DNA of 64,000 bases from Ricinus communis (lineage: Eukaryota > Streptophyta > Magnoliopsida > Malpighiales > Euphorbiaceae): assembly GCF_019578655.1 (NCBI RefSeq), contig NC_063259.1, positions 8,420,001-8,484,000 on the forward strand, given 5' to 3'. Under the pieces are notes generated by a model that was not told where the DNA came from, did no database searches, and saw only the letters and a list, made by a program, of their open reading frames with translations. Shown here piece by piece: positions 20,770 to 32,893 of this stretch (position 1 is the stretch's first letter; every line of letters starts with the position of its first letter). Position numbers and translations under genes: made by a program.

Positions 20770-23700
20770 TGTTAGCCTCAAGAAGTTAATATTCTAAGTT
20801 TTGATGATAATTAAACATTGTGTGGATTGATATTATATATGCAGATAATTAACAATGCAGGTATAAGAATGTCCTAGTGAGAAGACTGTGCGTGGATACC
20901 ATCATCAGGCATCTACCATATTTGAAGCGAATGACAAATCCAAAGGATAGATGTCTAAGTCAGCTATCTCCAAATAGATTAAAGATTCTCTTAGATATAT
21001 TGTATATGGATCAATTTTTCAATAAAACTATTTTCATGCATATTGAAAAATCTTAAATTTTGATTTTAGTGCACACAGTAAACATCATTGTTATTACTTA
21101 ACTCTTGCTCTTCCGTTATATATGCTGGAGGATGATACTAGGACAAGCCTAATAGAGTGAGCTTTGATATAGTGAGGAAAAAGACTCTCAAAGACACCAA
21201 AGGATGCTCAAAAACTTTGGAATGAACTGATAAAATCCCGAAACCCTAAAACTTGAAAATTGAAACTGAAAACCTAAAATCAAAACCTTGAAATAGAATT
21301 CTATAACTTTACAAAGCCTAAACCAAGAGCTTAAAACTCTAAAAACTCCAAATTGAGGCATATAGGACTTGAAACCTTAAAAGAACCACCTTAAACCACG
21401 TGGGTAAGGCCTAGACCACATGGGCTAAGCCTTAAGCTAAGCCCACGTGGGCTAGGCGATCACCCCATATGGGACGCGTGTCCTAATTCATACCTTTCTT
21501 AAAACACTAAAAATTAATCTTTTACCTTCCATTGCTCAAACCAATTAAAAAACAACAACTAAGTGCTCCCAATACCCTAAAATATCCATATAAAAAATCC
21601 TTTTCTCTCCCATAAGCCCTAGCCATAAAATTTTGGATTTTCAATCACACTCACCACTACCACTTGAGAAGAGAAACCCAAAAGTTCCAATAAGCTTGGA
21701 GCTCCATACACACACTAGAAAAACCTTAAAAGCTACACTTTTTTCTTCCTAAAGCACACAAATTCTTACAACCTTCAATACCCCTACCCCATACCTAAAA
21801 ATAGGGACTTTACACATCCCAAATCACTAAAACACCATTCCTAAATCTCCCCAGCAATAAAAGCCTTAAAGCAACACTTAAAATGTTCATCTTTAGCTTC
21901 TAAGAGATACACATATCTTATTCCCTCTCCTCTTTTCAAAACCAAACCCCAAGTCCCTCAACCTTCACACTACTCACGTTCTCCTTTTTTATAGGTTCAT
22001 TCCATCCATTCTAGGAGCCTTTAGAAATCCTGTTAGTATCCCAAAAGCTTAAGAAGATCCTCACATCATCAAAGCTCATCTTTTGCCTTCATCTACCAAA
22101 GGTAGTACCCTGAGGGCTGCAAACTCTGGGATAATCTTGCTTTCATACTTATTTATTCATATTTTATCATTTTTGATGATTTGAACCAAATTGTAAGGTG
22201 AATATTGTGTGAAAACCTTAAAAACCTAAAGCTTAAAGCTTATGTATGCTTACCCCACATGGGCTTTTGCTTAGCCCATGTCGGTTAAGGCTTACCCTAC
22301 GCAGGGTAAGCAGATAGGAGCCTCAAACTTCCTTTTTTATGAGGTTTTTAGTATTTCTAGGGCTAAATATGTGTTTATATGTTTTAGATACCGACTATTA
22401 TGCATGATTAGCTTTTGTCTAGCAGTTTTTTAGAGTATATTTAATATTATTTGATATATTTAGGTTGCTTTTAGAATTGGCATATGCTTTTGAGTTTAAA
22501 TGAGTTTTAGTAGGTTAATATACATGATTACTTTGATGTTTAAGATTAAATATGTATATTTAATTTCTGGTTTAGTTGCTGCATGCTAGGGTTTCAAGTT
22601 ATAAATATAAAGTTTACCTTTTTAAGGCTTAAAATGACTAATTTGGTATCTTAAGTCTTTAATATCTAATTTGCATTTTAGGTAAGTTAAGAATGTAATT
22701 AAGGGCATGTCTAGGGTTCATTAGGTGGAATTTTTCTATTTTATTCTAATAATAAGCTAGGTTTAAGTCTTATATGATTAGTTTCTAATTTTGGCGTGTT
22801 ATAAATTACTTGCATGATTAATATGTTTAATTGCATTTTATTATCTTGATTGGATTTATGAGCATGAAATTAACTTCATCCTTTCATATCATAGGTTGGG
22901 ACTCCTTATGCTTGATCTAATTCTCTAATAAGGATTATACTGGATTTAGGATAAATGTGGATTTGATTGCTTACATGTTATTCATTTATGTATGAGTTTT
23001 AGAACTATCTAAAGTGTTAGTTAATTTTTCTTTTTATTGTTAATTTATGTTGTAGTCCATTAATTCTTCTATTCTCTTCTTTATGATTGAATTTGATTAT
23101 TGTTTAGTATGCTTAGATTTCACCTCACATGCTAATGGATAAACCAAATTAGGTTGATTGATCACTTCACATGTTAGCTAAAATAAATCAACTTACCAAT
23201 GCGAGTCCCCTGCCTTTCCTATTTCAGTCACCTAATCAATCCAAGATAAAATGAACCTGACACCCATATGCTTAATAAAACCAGTTTCTATTTGGCCACC
23301 TTGGCATGTTGGATAAAAATTAAGGTACCAATGTACCTCCTCTAGGATTAGTAGCACTAACGGGCCTTCCCTATTTTGAGTAGATGTATGTTAGGCTAGT
23401 CTTTTCTTTCCCTCACTTTTGCATGCTTAAATAAGATAACAAAATGTCATCATAATAAAATTAGTAGCAACCAAGCTAGGATTAGTACGATTAGGGAAAT
23501 TAAAAACTTTAGAGTCTAGTGGAGGCCGGACTCTGTGTCCGAGCGTGTTGGGGTACCTAACCCCTTCCCAACACATACCTAGCTGTCTGAACCCAAATCT
23601 CTGATTCAGAGAGGCGGAATATGTTAGCATCTCCATGAGGAATCTGAGCCACCATCCTTCGCCCCTTTCTATTTGTCCTAGTTATTTTACTAGGTGGTGA

Positions 23701-24267
23701 CCCCTAGTCTTCTTTGATAATTCACAATCACCGTGATTGTCGTGATCCTTTGAGACCTCTTCCCTGATGACTCACTTTTGATTGAAGCTTAGTACAAATG
23801 AGGAAACCTCTAACACAGTGACATAGATGCAATCACTTGGAGGCACCCTTGAAAAACCCGCGCTTATAATCATATTTTTTTCTTAAAAGTGGATCTTATG
23901 CATAAAAGCAAAATTCTTAAAATTCCTTCTCTTTGAGAAAACTGTCTTTCATCAGATATCTACTTATTACTTGTGACACATCTAACTGCTTTATATCATG
24001 TCATATCTTTTTCTCACACACTTGCACATTTTTCACACATGCGCCCTAACAACTAGTTTTTCTTGAACGAAGAAAAAGCAGCTTTGCACATTGTCAAATT
24101 GGGTGTCTATCAAGTCACAGGTTTTCTTTAGTAGCTTTTTATAGATTGTCAAACAGAAAGATATAACTTTGCAGAAGCCTATCTTATTAGCTGTCAGAAT
24201 TTTTAAGATACAATCTTTAACTGTTTACATCTTTGACAACTAGTTTCTGATTGCTTATACAAGCCTC
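20770..24267 (+). repeat. Sirevirus 3' LTR, first part, with a second LTR-like insertion
   Basis: Starts TGTTAGCCTCAAGAAGTTAA. The Athila-type element at 24268 splits it, and it continues at 31901. At about 3.5 kb this part is too long for one Sirevirus LTR half. The stretch from about 21228 to 23900 has a different character (see next entry) and is probably a nested insertion. Sirevirus sequence seems to resume by about 24070. Confidence 0.6.
21228..23900 (+). mobile_element. Probable solo LTR or fragment of a Tat-like element
   Basis: It starts near TGATAAAATCCCGAAACCC and contains an early leader rich in AAACCCTAAA-type repeats. Two clusters of a CCCACGTGGGCTAAG palindrome lie at 21400-21475 and 22245-22310. 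Near the end is a block (about 23516-23710) related to 33705-33870, with CTAGTGGAGGC, an AACCCAAATCTC-like core and GGTGGTGACCCC. No matching second copy or secure target duplication could be found, so both ends are approximate. Confidence 0.4.
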
Positions 24268-25707
24268 TGATGGGCTCTATATGCAACCTACACCTAAGGT
24301 AGTGAACCTATCGATGCAACGTAGCACTAGTGAGTATCAAGGTCGTATCCCTGGAGATCGGGGGAACCTAGAGTTATTACCGTTTACTATGTTATCTAGT
24401 CTGAAATAGGGTGTGAAAGTTCTAACGTACCAGCTAATGGTTATGAGTGCAAATAAGTAAATGAAGGACAACGAACAATCAAAAGACAATTCCAAGGAGA
24501 AAAACAAACCCAAAAGGGAGCCTAAGTGATGGAATTCTAAAGATGGATTTTATGGATTGCCGATCTTGCTTACCCGTGCCTAAATCCTGAATTGAATTCC
24601 GGTTCCTCTCTCGAGCTTACCGAATTCCTAAACCTGCACTAATCTAATGGAATCTCTTCCTATCGGATTACTACAGATCAGCATTAAGTATGATTTAAAA
24701 CTATTAAGAGTTATTAATTCTTAATCCGGCGAGTAAATTAACCTTATCTCTAAGTGTTAACTACTAGTCCTTACTATTCAATGTCCAATTATAACAAGCA
24801 TTTCTCAATGTCAAGAAACAACCTAATAAACAATTAATTCAACGTCTCAAATTAACTGAATCAAACTTTTATTACTAAATAGCAAGAAGATTGCAAGAAT
24901 GACAATTATAAAACTAACAATTAAGCATAATCCATCAACAAAGGTGAACCCCAATGGGTTCAAAAGATCTAGCTACTCATGTTTATGGTTAAAGCAATTG
25001 GGGAACAAAATAAGGAAAAGAAAATTAAAGGCATGTACACCCTTCTCTTTCAAGCTGAATGAAAAAACCCTAAATTTGCAAATTCGAAATCTCAAACCCT
25101 AGTTGCCTCTTGCTCGATTTAAGAACTAATCAGCGAACCTCGCCCAATCTTCAATCTATGAAGGGAATCCGATTCAAACCTTGATCCAAGTCTCCTTTCT
25201 TCTTGGTTCAGCTCAGAAAATCCTTAGAGAGAGAAAAATTAGGGTTTTTGACATTCTAACCCTAGCCTCCTCTTTTTCTTTCCTCTCTTCGTTCTTTTAA
25301 TTATTCCCCCTGTTGCCGCCAACACGACTGTGTTCTTGGCCGTGTTGGGGACACGGGCTGGTGTTCCTGGCCGTGTTACTCTCTGGGCCCATGCTCCCTA
25401 AGAACTTCCTTTTCTTTGATGTTTTGATGCACACAACACGGCCGTGTTGATGCCCGTGTTAGGAACACGGCCAGTGTTGAAACCAACACAGCCATGTTAA
25501 GCTTCCTGATGCTCGTACTTAGCTCGTTTCGGCAGCTTTGACGTCCAATTATGCTCCAATTCTTTCCTTTTTTCATTCTTTGACTTCTTTTGGACCTAAT
25601 GCACACAAACAGATACATAGGGTGAGTGTTGATACTAATTCACATCCAAATATCCATAAAATCGATCTTAAAAACCCCATTTAGATGTGTGTATTTTACG
25701 CACATCA
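24268..25707 (-). repeat. 3' LTR of the minus-strand Athila-type element
   Basis: Plus-strand ends are TGATGGGCTC and GCACATCA. Only a few substitutions and short indels separate it from 30473-31900; the partner lacks, for example, about 16 bp of the palindrome array near 25327. It carries CACGGCCGTG-type palindromes at 25319-25498. Confidence 0.92.
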
Positions 25708-26982
25708 AATAACCCCACACTTAGCTCATTGCTTGTCCTCAAGCAATCAAAAGTAAAGTAAGGAAAATAAACCACTAAAGAACAATACCTAAACTGACAG
25801 ACAAGCTAGAGAGCTCCTGCACATATCCTTAACGAGCGTAAGTCAAAGAAAAAGAAAAGAAGCAATCAATTTCAAGTATCACAACCAAGATGCCAATAGT
25901 TCACACAATACTGTCTCAACGAATTTATTCAGAACCAACTCCTCACCAAATTCACTCTAAATCACTCAAAGTGTTTAAAGGGTAGTGTTTAATCGCTCAA
26001 TGCATCAACTACTGCCTTACTTACTATATGCTTGCTCTTAAATCCTACTCCTACCACTTATGGAGAGTCAACAACCATGTTAAGAGGTCTTTATAAAGGT
26101 TGTAATGGGGATTAGGTAAGGGTAGGTAAATTTGGTCAGAGTTGAACCTATGGTGTTCTGCAATAAAATACATGACCTGCACATAAGTCATGATGATCAC
26201 AAGGGGTAAACAATGGGCCGATGGTCCAAGGTGGGAAATAGGAATCAAGTCAAAATGTTTAGCTCACTTACTTTCTTTCTTTTCATCACCTTTCCCTCTT
26301 ATTCTTCTATCTTTTTTTTTAATAAGGGAAGAACATTCACATAATAGAGTGAATTTCTTTTTGGATTGAAGTAAGCTGCTACAAGATTCCAACGCTATTC
26401 CAAAGATAAAATTCCCAATAAAAACAACTCATATGCAAAATCATAACCCAAAGCAGAACAAAACTAAGTGGTAATGGAATATGATACAGGAAATGGTGAA
26501 AGAAGGGGTTATCTACAGAATCAATAAACGAATGAAGGCTATTTAGCTAGAATCAAAAACCTAAGTGCCTCTATCATACCAAAGTATTAAACTCTCCTTG
26601 TGGCCCTCATAAGCATTACCGAGCAAGTTCTAAAAGTAAAGACAGTAATCGGCACTCTCAACAAGAAATAAATACAAGCATATAAAGTGTACGCTTACAA
26701 TTTAGGCTCAATTTCTCACAAGTGTGCCTTTGAGTAGGTTCCAAACAAAAATCATCAAAACAGAATTAAATAAACCAAAGCAACTTATTGCACAACTCAA
26801 ACTAATTATCTTACATTCTTCCGCAAGACTCAACACTATCGGTTTTACCCGATCACATGGATATAAACAGGATTTCAAAAGCAAGTCAACAGTAAGAGCA
26901 TCGAAACAAAGTGAAAAATTTTCAAAATTTTACAAAAAATTGCACAAAGAATAAGCAAATTACTAAGACGGGATAAATATCA

Positions 26983-27019
26983 CCCACCCCACACTTGAAG
27001 GACACACCGTCCCCAGTGT
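26983..27019 (-). other. Stem motif plus G-rich tract, copy 2
   Basis: The minus strand reads ACACTGGGGACGGTGT and then a short spacer and AAGTGTGGGGTGGG. Compared with the other copies the stem has a T-G wobble pair in place of a Watson-Crick pair, so pairing is kept. Confidence 0.6.
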
Positions 27020-27220
27020 ACAAAATATAAGAAATCAAAAAGGAAAAAGAACTAATACTGCCCTGACTATGGCTCCAGAGTGAAAGGAGGTGCATCAGCA
27101 GGTATATCAGGGGGTTGGCTAGTCTGTGGTAGAGGAATGGCTGGCTGGATTGTAATTAAGAGATTCGTTCATTGCCTTCTTCCAACAAGGTTCGATAAAA
27201 GCTGCACAAATCTACGGTAC

Positions 27221-27256
27221 CTACCCCACACTTGTGAAAAACACTGTCCTCAGTGT
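27221..27256 (-). other. Stem motif plus G-rich tract, copy 1
   Basis: The minus strand reads ACACTGAGGACAGTGT (6-bp stem, AGGA loop), followed by CAAGTGTGGGGTAG. The same arrangement stands at 51245-51278 and, less perfectly, at 47090-47127 in the plus-strand relatives. Confidence 0.65.
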
Positions 27257-27632
27257 GAATAAGGTAGGCAGGAATAAAATATGTAAAATGAAGCAGATTA
27301 TGGGAGTCCATAAAAGAAATTGGAAAACTAAGAGAAAAATAAAACGACATAAAGAGATAAAAACTAGAAAGTCTACTAGATACTGCCCTTGATGTGTACT
27401 TTAACACTTCAAAATATGTTAGTCCTCAAAATTAGGTACGAGCATCAAGTAGGCTAACTCCTGCAAAACTCAAGAATAAACACATTCCAAGCAACATCTA
27501 GTAAAAGGTTCAATAAGATAGTATCTCCTCAAAATCAAACTTACTAAAAATAGACTGAAATATCTAACTACCAATGACTACATAAAATAAATAAAAATGT
27601 CCAAAAATTCAGAAGGCAAAAAAAATAGATTC

Positions 27633-27684
27633 GGGAATGCCTCCCGACGGTGCTTCTTTTTGTTCGAGTCATCTAGCTGGACTC
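27633..27684 (-). other. GAGTC/GACTC stem and GGGAGGCA box
   Basis: The minus strand reads GAGTCCAGCTAGATGACTC (27684-27666), then AAGAAGCACCGTCGGGAGGC to 27638. Equivalent motifs follow the end of pol at 44011-44065 and the deletion point at 50885-50940. It is conserved although this element has lost pol. Confidence 0.7.
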
Positions 27685-27807
27685 TACAATAGCATTCCTG
27701 CATCGCAGGCAAATTAAGAAGGTAGGCTCAATGTAAGTTGGGGCTCGAGTCATATAAGCACAACAAGAAGGTCTGATGTGTGCGGTAGATGACCAAGGAG
27801 GTGCTCT

Positions 27808-28646
27808 CTAGACTGATTTGGGATGTCCATTCATCCACTCCGCATTCCGGCTAGGTGACCTGTCAAAAACAAACTTGCAACTACCCTTCTCGGGTCTATC
27901 ATAGCACAAAGTCTCATATTGATACAAGTTATTTTTTTCAGATGAATAACACATACTAATAGGGGAAGAAACATGTATAGCATCATCCATTTGTACATCT
28001 TGTGGTTGTGTATTACAAGCAAGATCAATTCCATCAATACAATAAATGGCATGAACATAGTCGATGGAAGAACAATCAAATGAAGGTAAACTAAAAGTGA
28101 CACAGTCATCCCCTACATGAAGTTCTAACTTCCCCTCAAACACGTCTATTTTAGCTCTAGCTGTGGCAAGGAAAGGTCTCCCAAAATTAATGGTACACCA
28201 TGCTTATTGTCCATATCCAAAACCACAAAGTCCACAGAAAATATGAACTTATCTACCTTAACTAGCACATTTTCCACAATTCCCCTAGGAAACTTAACAG
28301 AACGGTCAGCTAATTGAATGCACATCCTAGTGGATTTTGCCTCCCCCAAACCTAGCTTATTGAACAAATTAGTGGGCATGACATTTATGCTAGCCCCCAA
28401 AGCAGCTAATGCATCATCCATACACAAATTACCTAAAGTGCAGGGAATAGTGAAACTCCCTGGATCGTGACGTTTCTCTGGCAACTTGCTCTGAAACACC
28501 GCTGAGCACTCCTTATTGAGCTGAACATAGGCGACCTCCTCCAACTTCCTTTTTCTGCTAAGTATGTCCTTTAAGAACTTAGCATACTTCGGCATATATT
28601 CCAATGCATCAATAAAAGGCAAGTTAATATGCAGTTGTCTAAACAT
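27808..28646 (-). pseudogene. Athila-type aspartic protease region, catalytic Asp lost
   Basis: The frame 28646-28146 reads FRQLHINLPFIDALEYMPKY, then the zinc-free spacer, CTLGNLCMDDALAALGASIN (about 28435-28375), FNKLGLGEAKSTRMCIQLAD and FSVDFVVLDMDN. A one-base frameshift near 28165 links it to 28143-27808 (FEGKLELHVGDDCVTF). In the related element the motif is ADLGAS; here it is AALGAS, so the catalytic Asp is Ala. The protease would cleave Gag-Pol; this one should be inactive. It stops at 27808, close to the shared GAGTC stem. Confidence 0.82.
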
Positions 28647-28849
28647 TTCTAAAAACTTACTAAACTGCTCTTTCGCCTCTGCTTGTTTAGTTCTAGCAGA
28701 ATAAGGAATCTTAGGTTGATATTCTCATCCGGAATTGATTTCACCTTTTGTCCTCGGGTCCCTAACCTTACCTTTCGCCTCGGCACGCACATTGATAGTG
28801 GCGTCATCAAAAATAGGCTTAGAAGGAGCTGAAACTAACTTACGAGCGT

Positions 28850-30303
28850 AAAGTGATGGCATTCACGTGCTCCCTCGGATTAGACTCAGTGGTGCTCGGG
28901 AGAGCTCCTTGCCGCCTCTCGGACAACATCTTAGAGATTTGGCCAATCTGGTCTCCAAGTTCGAATCGAGGCCTGCTGGTTCCTAAGTGCACTATCGGTT
29001 CTTTGGAACCTCATCTCCGTAGAGCGTCACAAACTTCATCATAAGCTCCTCTAAATTTGACTTCTTTTCCGGTAGAGGGAGGAGCTTGTGCGAGCCAGTG
29101 AATGTTCTGCATTGTGATGAAGTCTCTGAGAATCAGGTGGACCCTGAGCATTATTGTTCCTCCAACTGAAGTTGGGATGATTGCGCCACCCAGAGTTGTA
29201 TGTATTACTGTAAGGATCGTTATGCTGCCTTGGGGCATTCCCCATATAGTCAACCTACTCAACATCAGAAGACATAACAGAATTAGATGGAAAAGTAGTA
29301 GAGGATGAAGCAAACATACCTCCTGCGGTATAGTTCGCACTGTAATGTGGGCCACCATAAAACTCGCAGCCAACGTTCGCTGCATGAACCGGCATCTGGA
29401 GTTGGTCGATCTTCTTGGCTAGAAGCTCCACTTGAGCTACCAAGGCTGCTGTAGAGTCCACTTGGTTGACCACTCCCTGTCTTCCTGGTCGGCTCCTAGA
29501 GGATTGCCACTGATAGTTGTTCATGGCCATTTCCTCTATCAGGTTCTGAGCCTGCTCGGGCGTCTTACTATTTAGTACCACACCTGCTGCAGCATCCACC
29601 ATCTGCCTCGTTGCAAGGTTCAACCCGCTGTAGAAGGTCTGAACCTGCATCCACACTGGCAATCCGTGATGTGGGCAGCATCTCAAAAGATCCTTAAACC
29701 TCTCCCATACATCGTACATGCTTTCATCATCAAACTGCATAAAAGAAGATATGTCATTTCTAAGTTTTGCAGTTTTAGCGGGAGGAAAATACTTGTATAG
29801 AAATTTTTGACTAGCGCCTTCCGGTAGTGATAAATACATTATGGAAGAGATTGCAGCCATCTCTTTGCTCTGTCCCTCAAGGAAAATGGAAACAATCTCA
29901 GCCGGATGGCATCATCGGTTGTTCCATTTATCTTGAATGTGTCACAAATCTCTAAAAAGTTGGAGATATGTGCATTGGGATCCTCGCTAGGTAATCCTCC
30001 AAACTGCATGCTTTGCTGGATCATCTGGATAACATTGGCCTTTATCTCAAAATTGTTAGCCGCTACAGCAGGTCTGACTATACTCGTTTTCGTCCCATCT
30101 AAAGAGGGTCGAGCAAACTCGTACATGGTCCTTTGATCATCATCGGCCTAGGGGTTGAGGTTCTCCATTGCGTCAACTCCTTGAACCTGAACTGTAACTC
30201 TATCCTCCTTCTCAACTGCCTGCAAACGTCGTCTCAATAATCTGAGAAAGCGCTCCGGGTTAGATAATGGTGCTATAAGATCAGGGTTAGAGCTCCTGGT
30301 CAT
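28850..30303 (-). pseudogene. Athila-type gag, minus strand
   Basis: The start is the ATG complementary to 30301-30303 (MTRSSNPDLIAPL). One stop lies near 30150, then a frame at 30126-29839 has MYEFARPSLDGTKTSIVRPA and [20 protein letters not shown] frameshift leads to 29860-29255: FLYKYFPPAKTAKLRNDISS, HHGLPVWMQVQTFYSGLN and a CEFYGGPHYSANY segment that is a degenerate zinc knuckle lacking two of the four metal ligands. A Gly/Asn-rich tail and a REVKF-type segment follow to about 29010. The product would be the capsid/nucleocapsid polyprotein. It is nearly collinear with 38427-39835. Confidence 0.85.
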
Positions 30304-30448
30304 ATACTACCTGAAACCGACAACCAAACAACCACCAATCAATTAAAAATAATATAACAATAAATAAAGAAAAATAAAGAATAAATGAATAAACAAACAA
30401 TGACTAAATTAACATAAAAACAATACACTCTAGTTCACCGTTACGGTT

Positions 30449-30466
30449 TCCCCGGCAACAGCACCA
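30449..30466 (-). other. tRNA-Asp primer binding site, Athila-type element
   Basis: The minus strand reads TGGTGCTGTTGCCGGGGA, one or two bases from the complement of the plant tRNA-Asp 3' end seen intact at 49548-49565. It lies six bases inside the LTR. Confidence 0.8.
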
Positions 30467-30472
30467 AAAACT

Positions 30473-31900
30473 TGATGGGCTCTTTATGCAACCTACACCT
30501 AAGGCAATGAACCTACCGATGCAACCTAGCACTAGTGAGTATCAAGGTCGTATCCCTAGAGATCGGGTGAACCTAGAGTTACTACCGTTTACTATGTTAT
30601 CTAGTCTGAAATAGGGTGTGAAAGTTCTAACGTACCAGCTAATATTATGAGTGCAAATAAGTAAATGAAGGACAACGAACAATCAAAAGACAATTGCAAG
30701 GAGAAAAACAAACCCAAAAGGGAGCCTAAGTGATGGAATTCTAAAGATGGATTTTATGGATTGCCGATCTTGCTTACCCGTGCCTAAATCCTGAATTGAA
30801 TTCCGGTTCCTCTCTCGAGCTTACCGAATTCCTAAACCTGCACTAACCTAATGGAATCTCTTCCTATCGAATTACTATAGATCAGCATTAAGTATGATTT
30901 AAAACTATTAAGAGTTATTAATTCTTAATCCGGTGAGTAAATCAACCTTATCTCTAAGTGTTAACTACTAGTCCTTACTATTCAATGTCCAGTTGTAACA
31001 AGCATTTCTTAATGTCAAGAAACAACCTAATAAACAATTAATTCAACGTCTCAAATTAACTGAATCAAACTTTTATTACTGAATAGCAAGAAGATTGCAA
31101 GAACGATAATTATAAAACTAACAATTAAGCATAATCCATCAACAAAGGTGAACCCCAATGGGTTCAAAAGATCTAGCTACTCATGTTCATGGTTAAAGCA
31201 ATTGGGGAACAAAATAAGGAAAAGAAAATTAAAGGCATGTACACCCTTCTCTTTCAAGCTGAATGAAAAAACCCTAAATTTGCAAATTCGAAATCTCAAA
31301 CCCTAGTTGCCTCTTGCTCGATTTGAGAACTAATCAGCGAACCTCGCTCAATCTTCAATCTATGAAGGGAATCTGATTCAAACCTTGATCCAAGTCTCCT
31401 TTTTTCTTGGTTTCAGCTCAGAAAATCCTTAGAAAGAGAAAAATTAGGGTTTTTGACGTTCTAACCCTAGCCTCCTCTTTTTCTTTCCTCTTTTTGTTCT
31501 TTTAATTATTCCCCCTGTCGCCGCCAACACGGCCGTGTTGGGGACACGGGCTGGTGTTCCTGGCCGTGTTACTCTCTGGGCCCATGCTCCCTAAGAACTT
31601 CCTTTTCTTTGATGTTTTGATGCACACAACACGGCCGTGTTGATGCCCGTGTTAGGAACACGGCCAGTGTTGAAACCAACACAGCCATGTTAAGCTTCCT
31701 GATGCTCGTACTTAGCTCGTTTCGGCAGCTTTGACGTCCAATTATGCTCCAATTCTTTCCTTTTTTCATTCTTTGACTTCTTTTGGACCTAATGCACACA
31801 AACAGATACATAGGGTGAGTGTTGATACTAATTCACATCCAAATATCCATAAAATTGATCTTAAAAACCCCATTTAGATGTGTGTATTTTATGCACGTCA
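30473..31900 (-). repeat. 5' LTR of the minus-strand Athila-type element
   Basis: Plus-strand ends are TGATGGGCTC and GCACGTCA. It pairs with 24268-25707. The palindrome array at 31525-31687 contains AACACGGCCGTGTTG. Confidence 0.92.
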
Positions 31901-32893
31901 GCCTCAATCTACAAAATTAATAAGGATATAATAGCATTTAAACTCCAAAACTCTCAAGATCGAAAATAAACATTTATCACCCTTCATCTTCTTATTTTAT
32001 TCTTAAGTAGTTATATTTATTGCTTCCCAAATCAGTTTTCCTTGCATTTAATTTGTCTAGGAATTATGTGGTAGTGCTTTTACTATTTTAAAGTCAAAAT
32101 TTCTTGTAAGGTCTCCAAGCACCTAACATAAAGCTTATTGTCTTATATGGGGGACATAGCCTTCTATTGAAAAGTTTGTAAAAAGTACATTTACACCTAT
32201 TAAAGCAAGTGAGAGGTTGATAGAAGCCTAACAATATATTTGGGATAGTTAAAGTAGGGATAACTCAAACTGGGTAAGTTGTCTAAGTATTAGAACCTTG
32301 TGAGGCTTGATCTCTAGTCATTAATAGAGTCAACTAGTGGAGAAAATCGTAAAGTGTGATCCTTAAAGACTAGATTTAGGTCTTAGTATCGAACTAATTA
32401 AAATCATTGTGTTTGTTTTTACTCATGCTTTCAATTAAATATATGACATAGTCATCTCATCCATTAGATATCTATTGTGAAAAATAAGAAAAAATATGTT
32501 AAATAGACATCTGATTGTTTTCAAACCTTCATAAGATATTTAAAGCTTTGTTCTCTTTTACTTATCTTATTGAAAAACAATTGCTTGAAAAATGTTCTAA
32601 TTCATAGCAGTTGAGGTATCTATTACAATAGTTTCCTTACTATTGTATGTATCTAATAGAGTGCTTTCTAGTATAGTTAGATATATGTACAGTCTGCTTT
32701 AGTCATCTAATAGTTAATACGTAATTGCTTTAAGAGTAATTAATTTTGATCATTCCACTATCAGTGGAATAATAATCTAAATATTATCGACTAATCATAT
32801 CATTTGATTTCATACTTAAGAATTCTAATTAAATGTAATAGATATCCAACCTAAAATTTTTGAAAAGTCCAATTCACCCCGACCTCTTGGACA
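31901..32893 (+). repeat. Sirevirus 3' LTR, second part
   Basis: It begins with the GCCTC target copy and includes, near its end, GTCCAATTCACCCCGACCTC (about 32867-32886), the ATTCACCCC run that Sirevirus LTR ends carry. The exact end is uncertain because the 5' LTR lies outside or is lost; GGACA at 32893 is the best CA terminus. Confidence 0.6.

Larger units (their letters stand above)
25708..27632 (-). other. 3' non-coding region of the Athila-type element
   Basis: On the minus strand the polypurine-like CTAAGTGTGGGGTTATT (25708-25724) abuts the LTR. Two copies of a stem motif followed by a GTGTGGGGT tract lie at 26983-27019 and 27221-27256, inside a duplicated block of about 230 bp (both copies also share TACTGCCCT near 27057 and 27383). 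No protein-coding frame is convincing. Confidence 0.6.
24268..31900 (-). mobile_element. Athila-type gypsy element without RT or integrase, minus strand
   Basis: The LTRs 24268-25707 and 30473-31900 are nearly identical. The flanks are GCCTC at 24263-24267 and again at 31901-31905, a perfect 5-bp target duplication. The primer site matches tRNA-Asp. Coding remnants are gag and an aspartic protease only; the RT, RNase H and integrase expected between 27.8 and 27.7 kb are absent. It is therefore a non-autonomous deletion derivative that needed a partner enzyme set, such as that of the element at 36798-56236, whose gag it closely resembles. Confidence 0.92.

Noticed and set aside
21228..24068. 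TGAAC at 21223 and 24064 as a target duplication for the embedded LTR
   Set aside because: The left side would give a good TG start, but the right side lacks a CA end before TGAAC, so the match may be chance.
30449..30466. tRNA gene
   Set aside because: This and the sites at 38263, 49548 and 11327 are only 12-18 base primer sites; no cloverleaf surrounds them.
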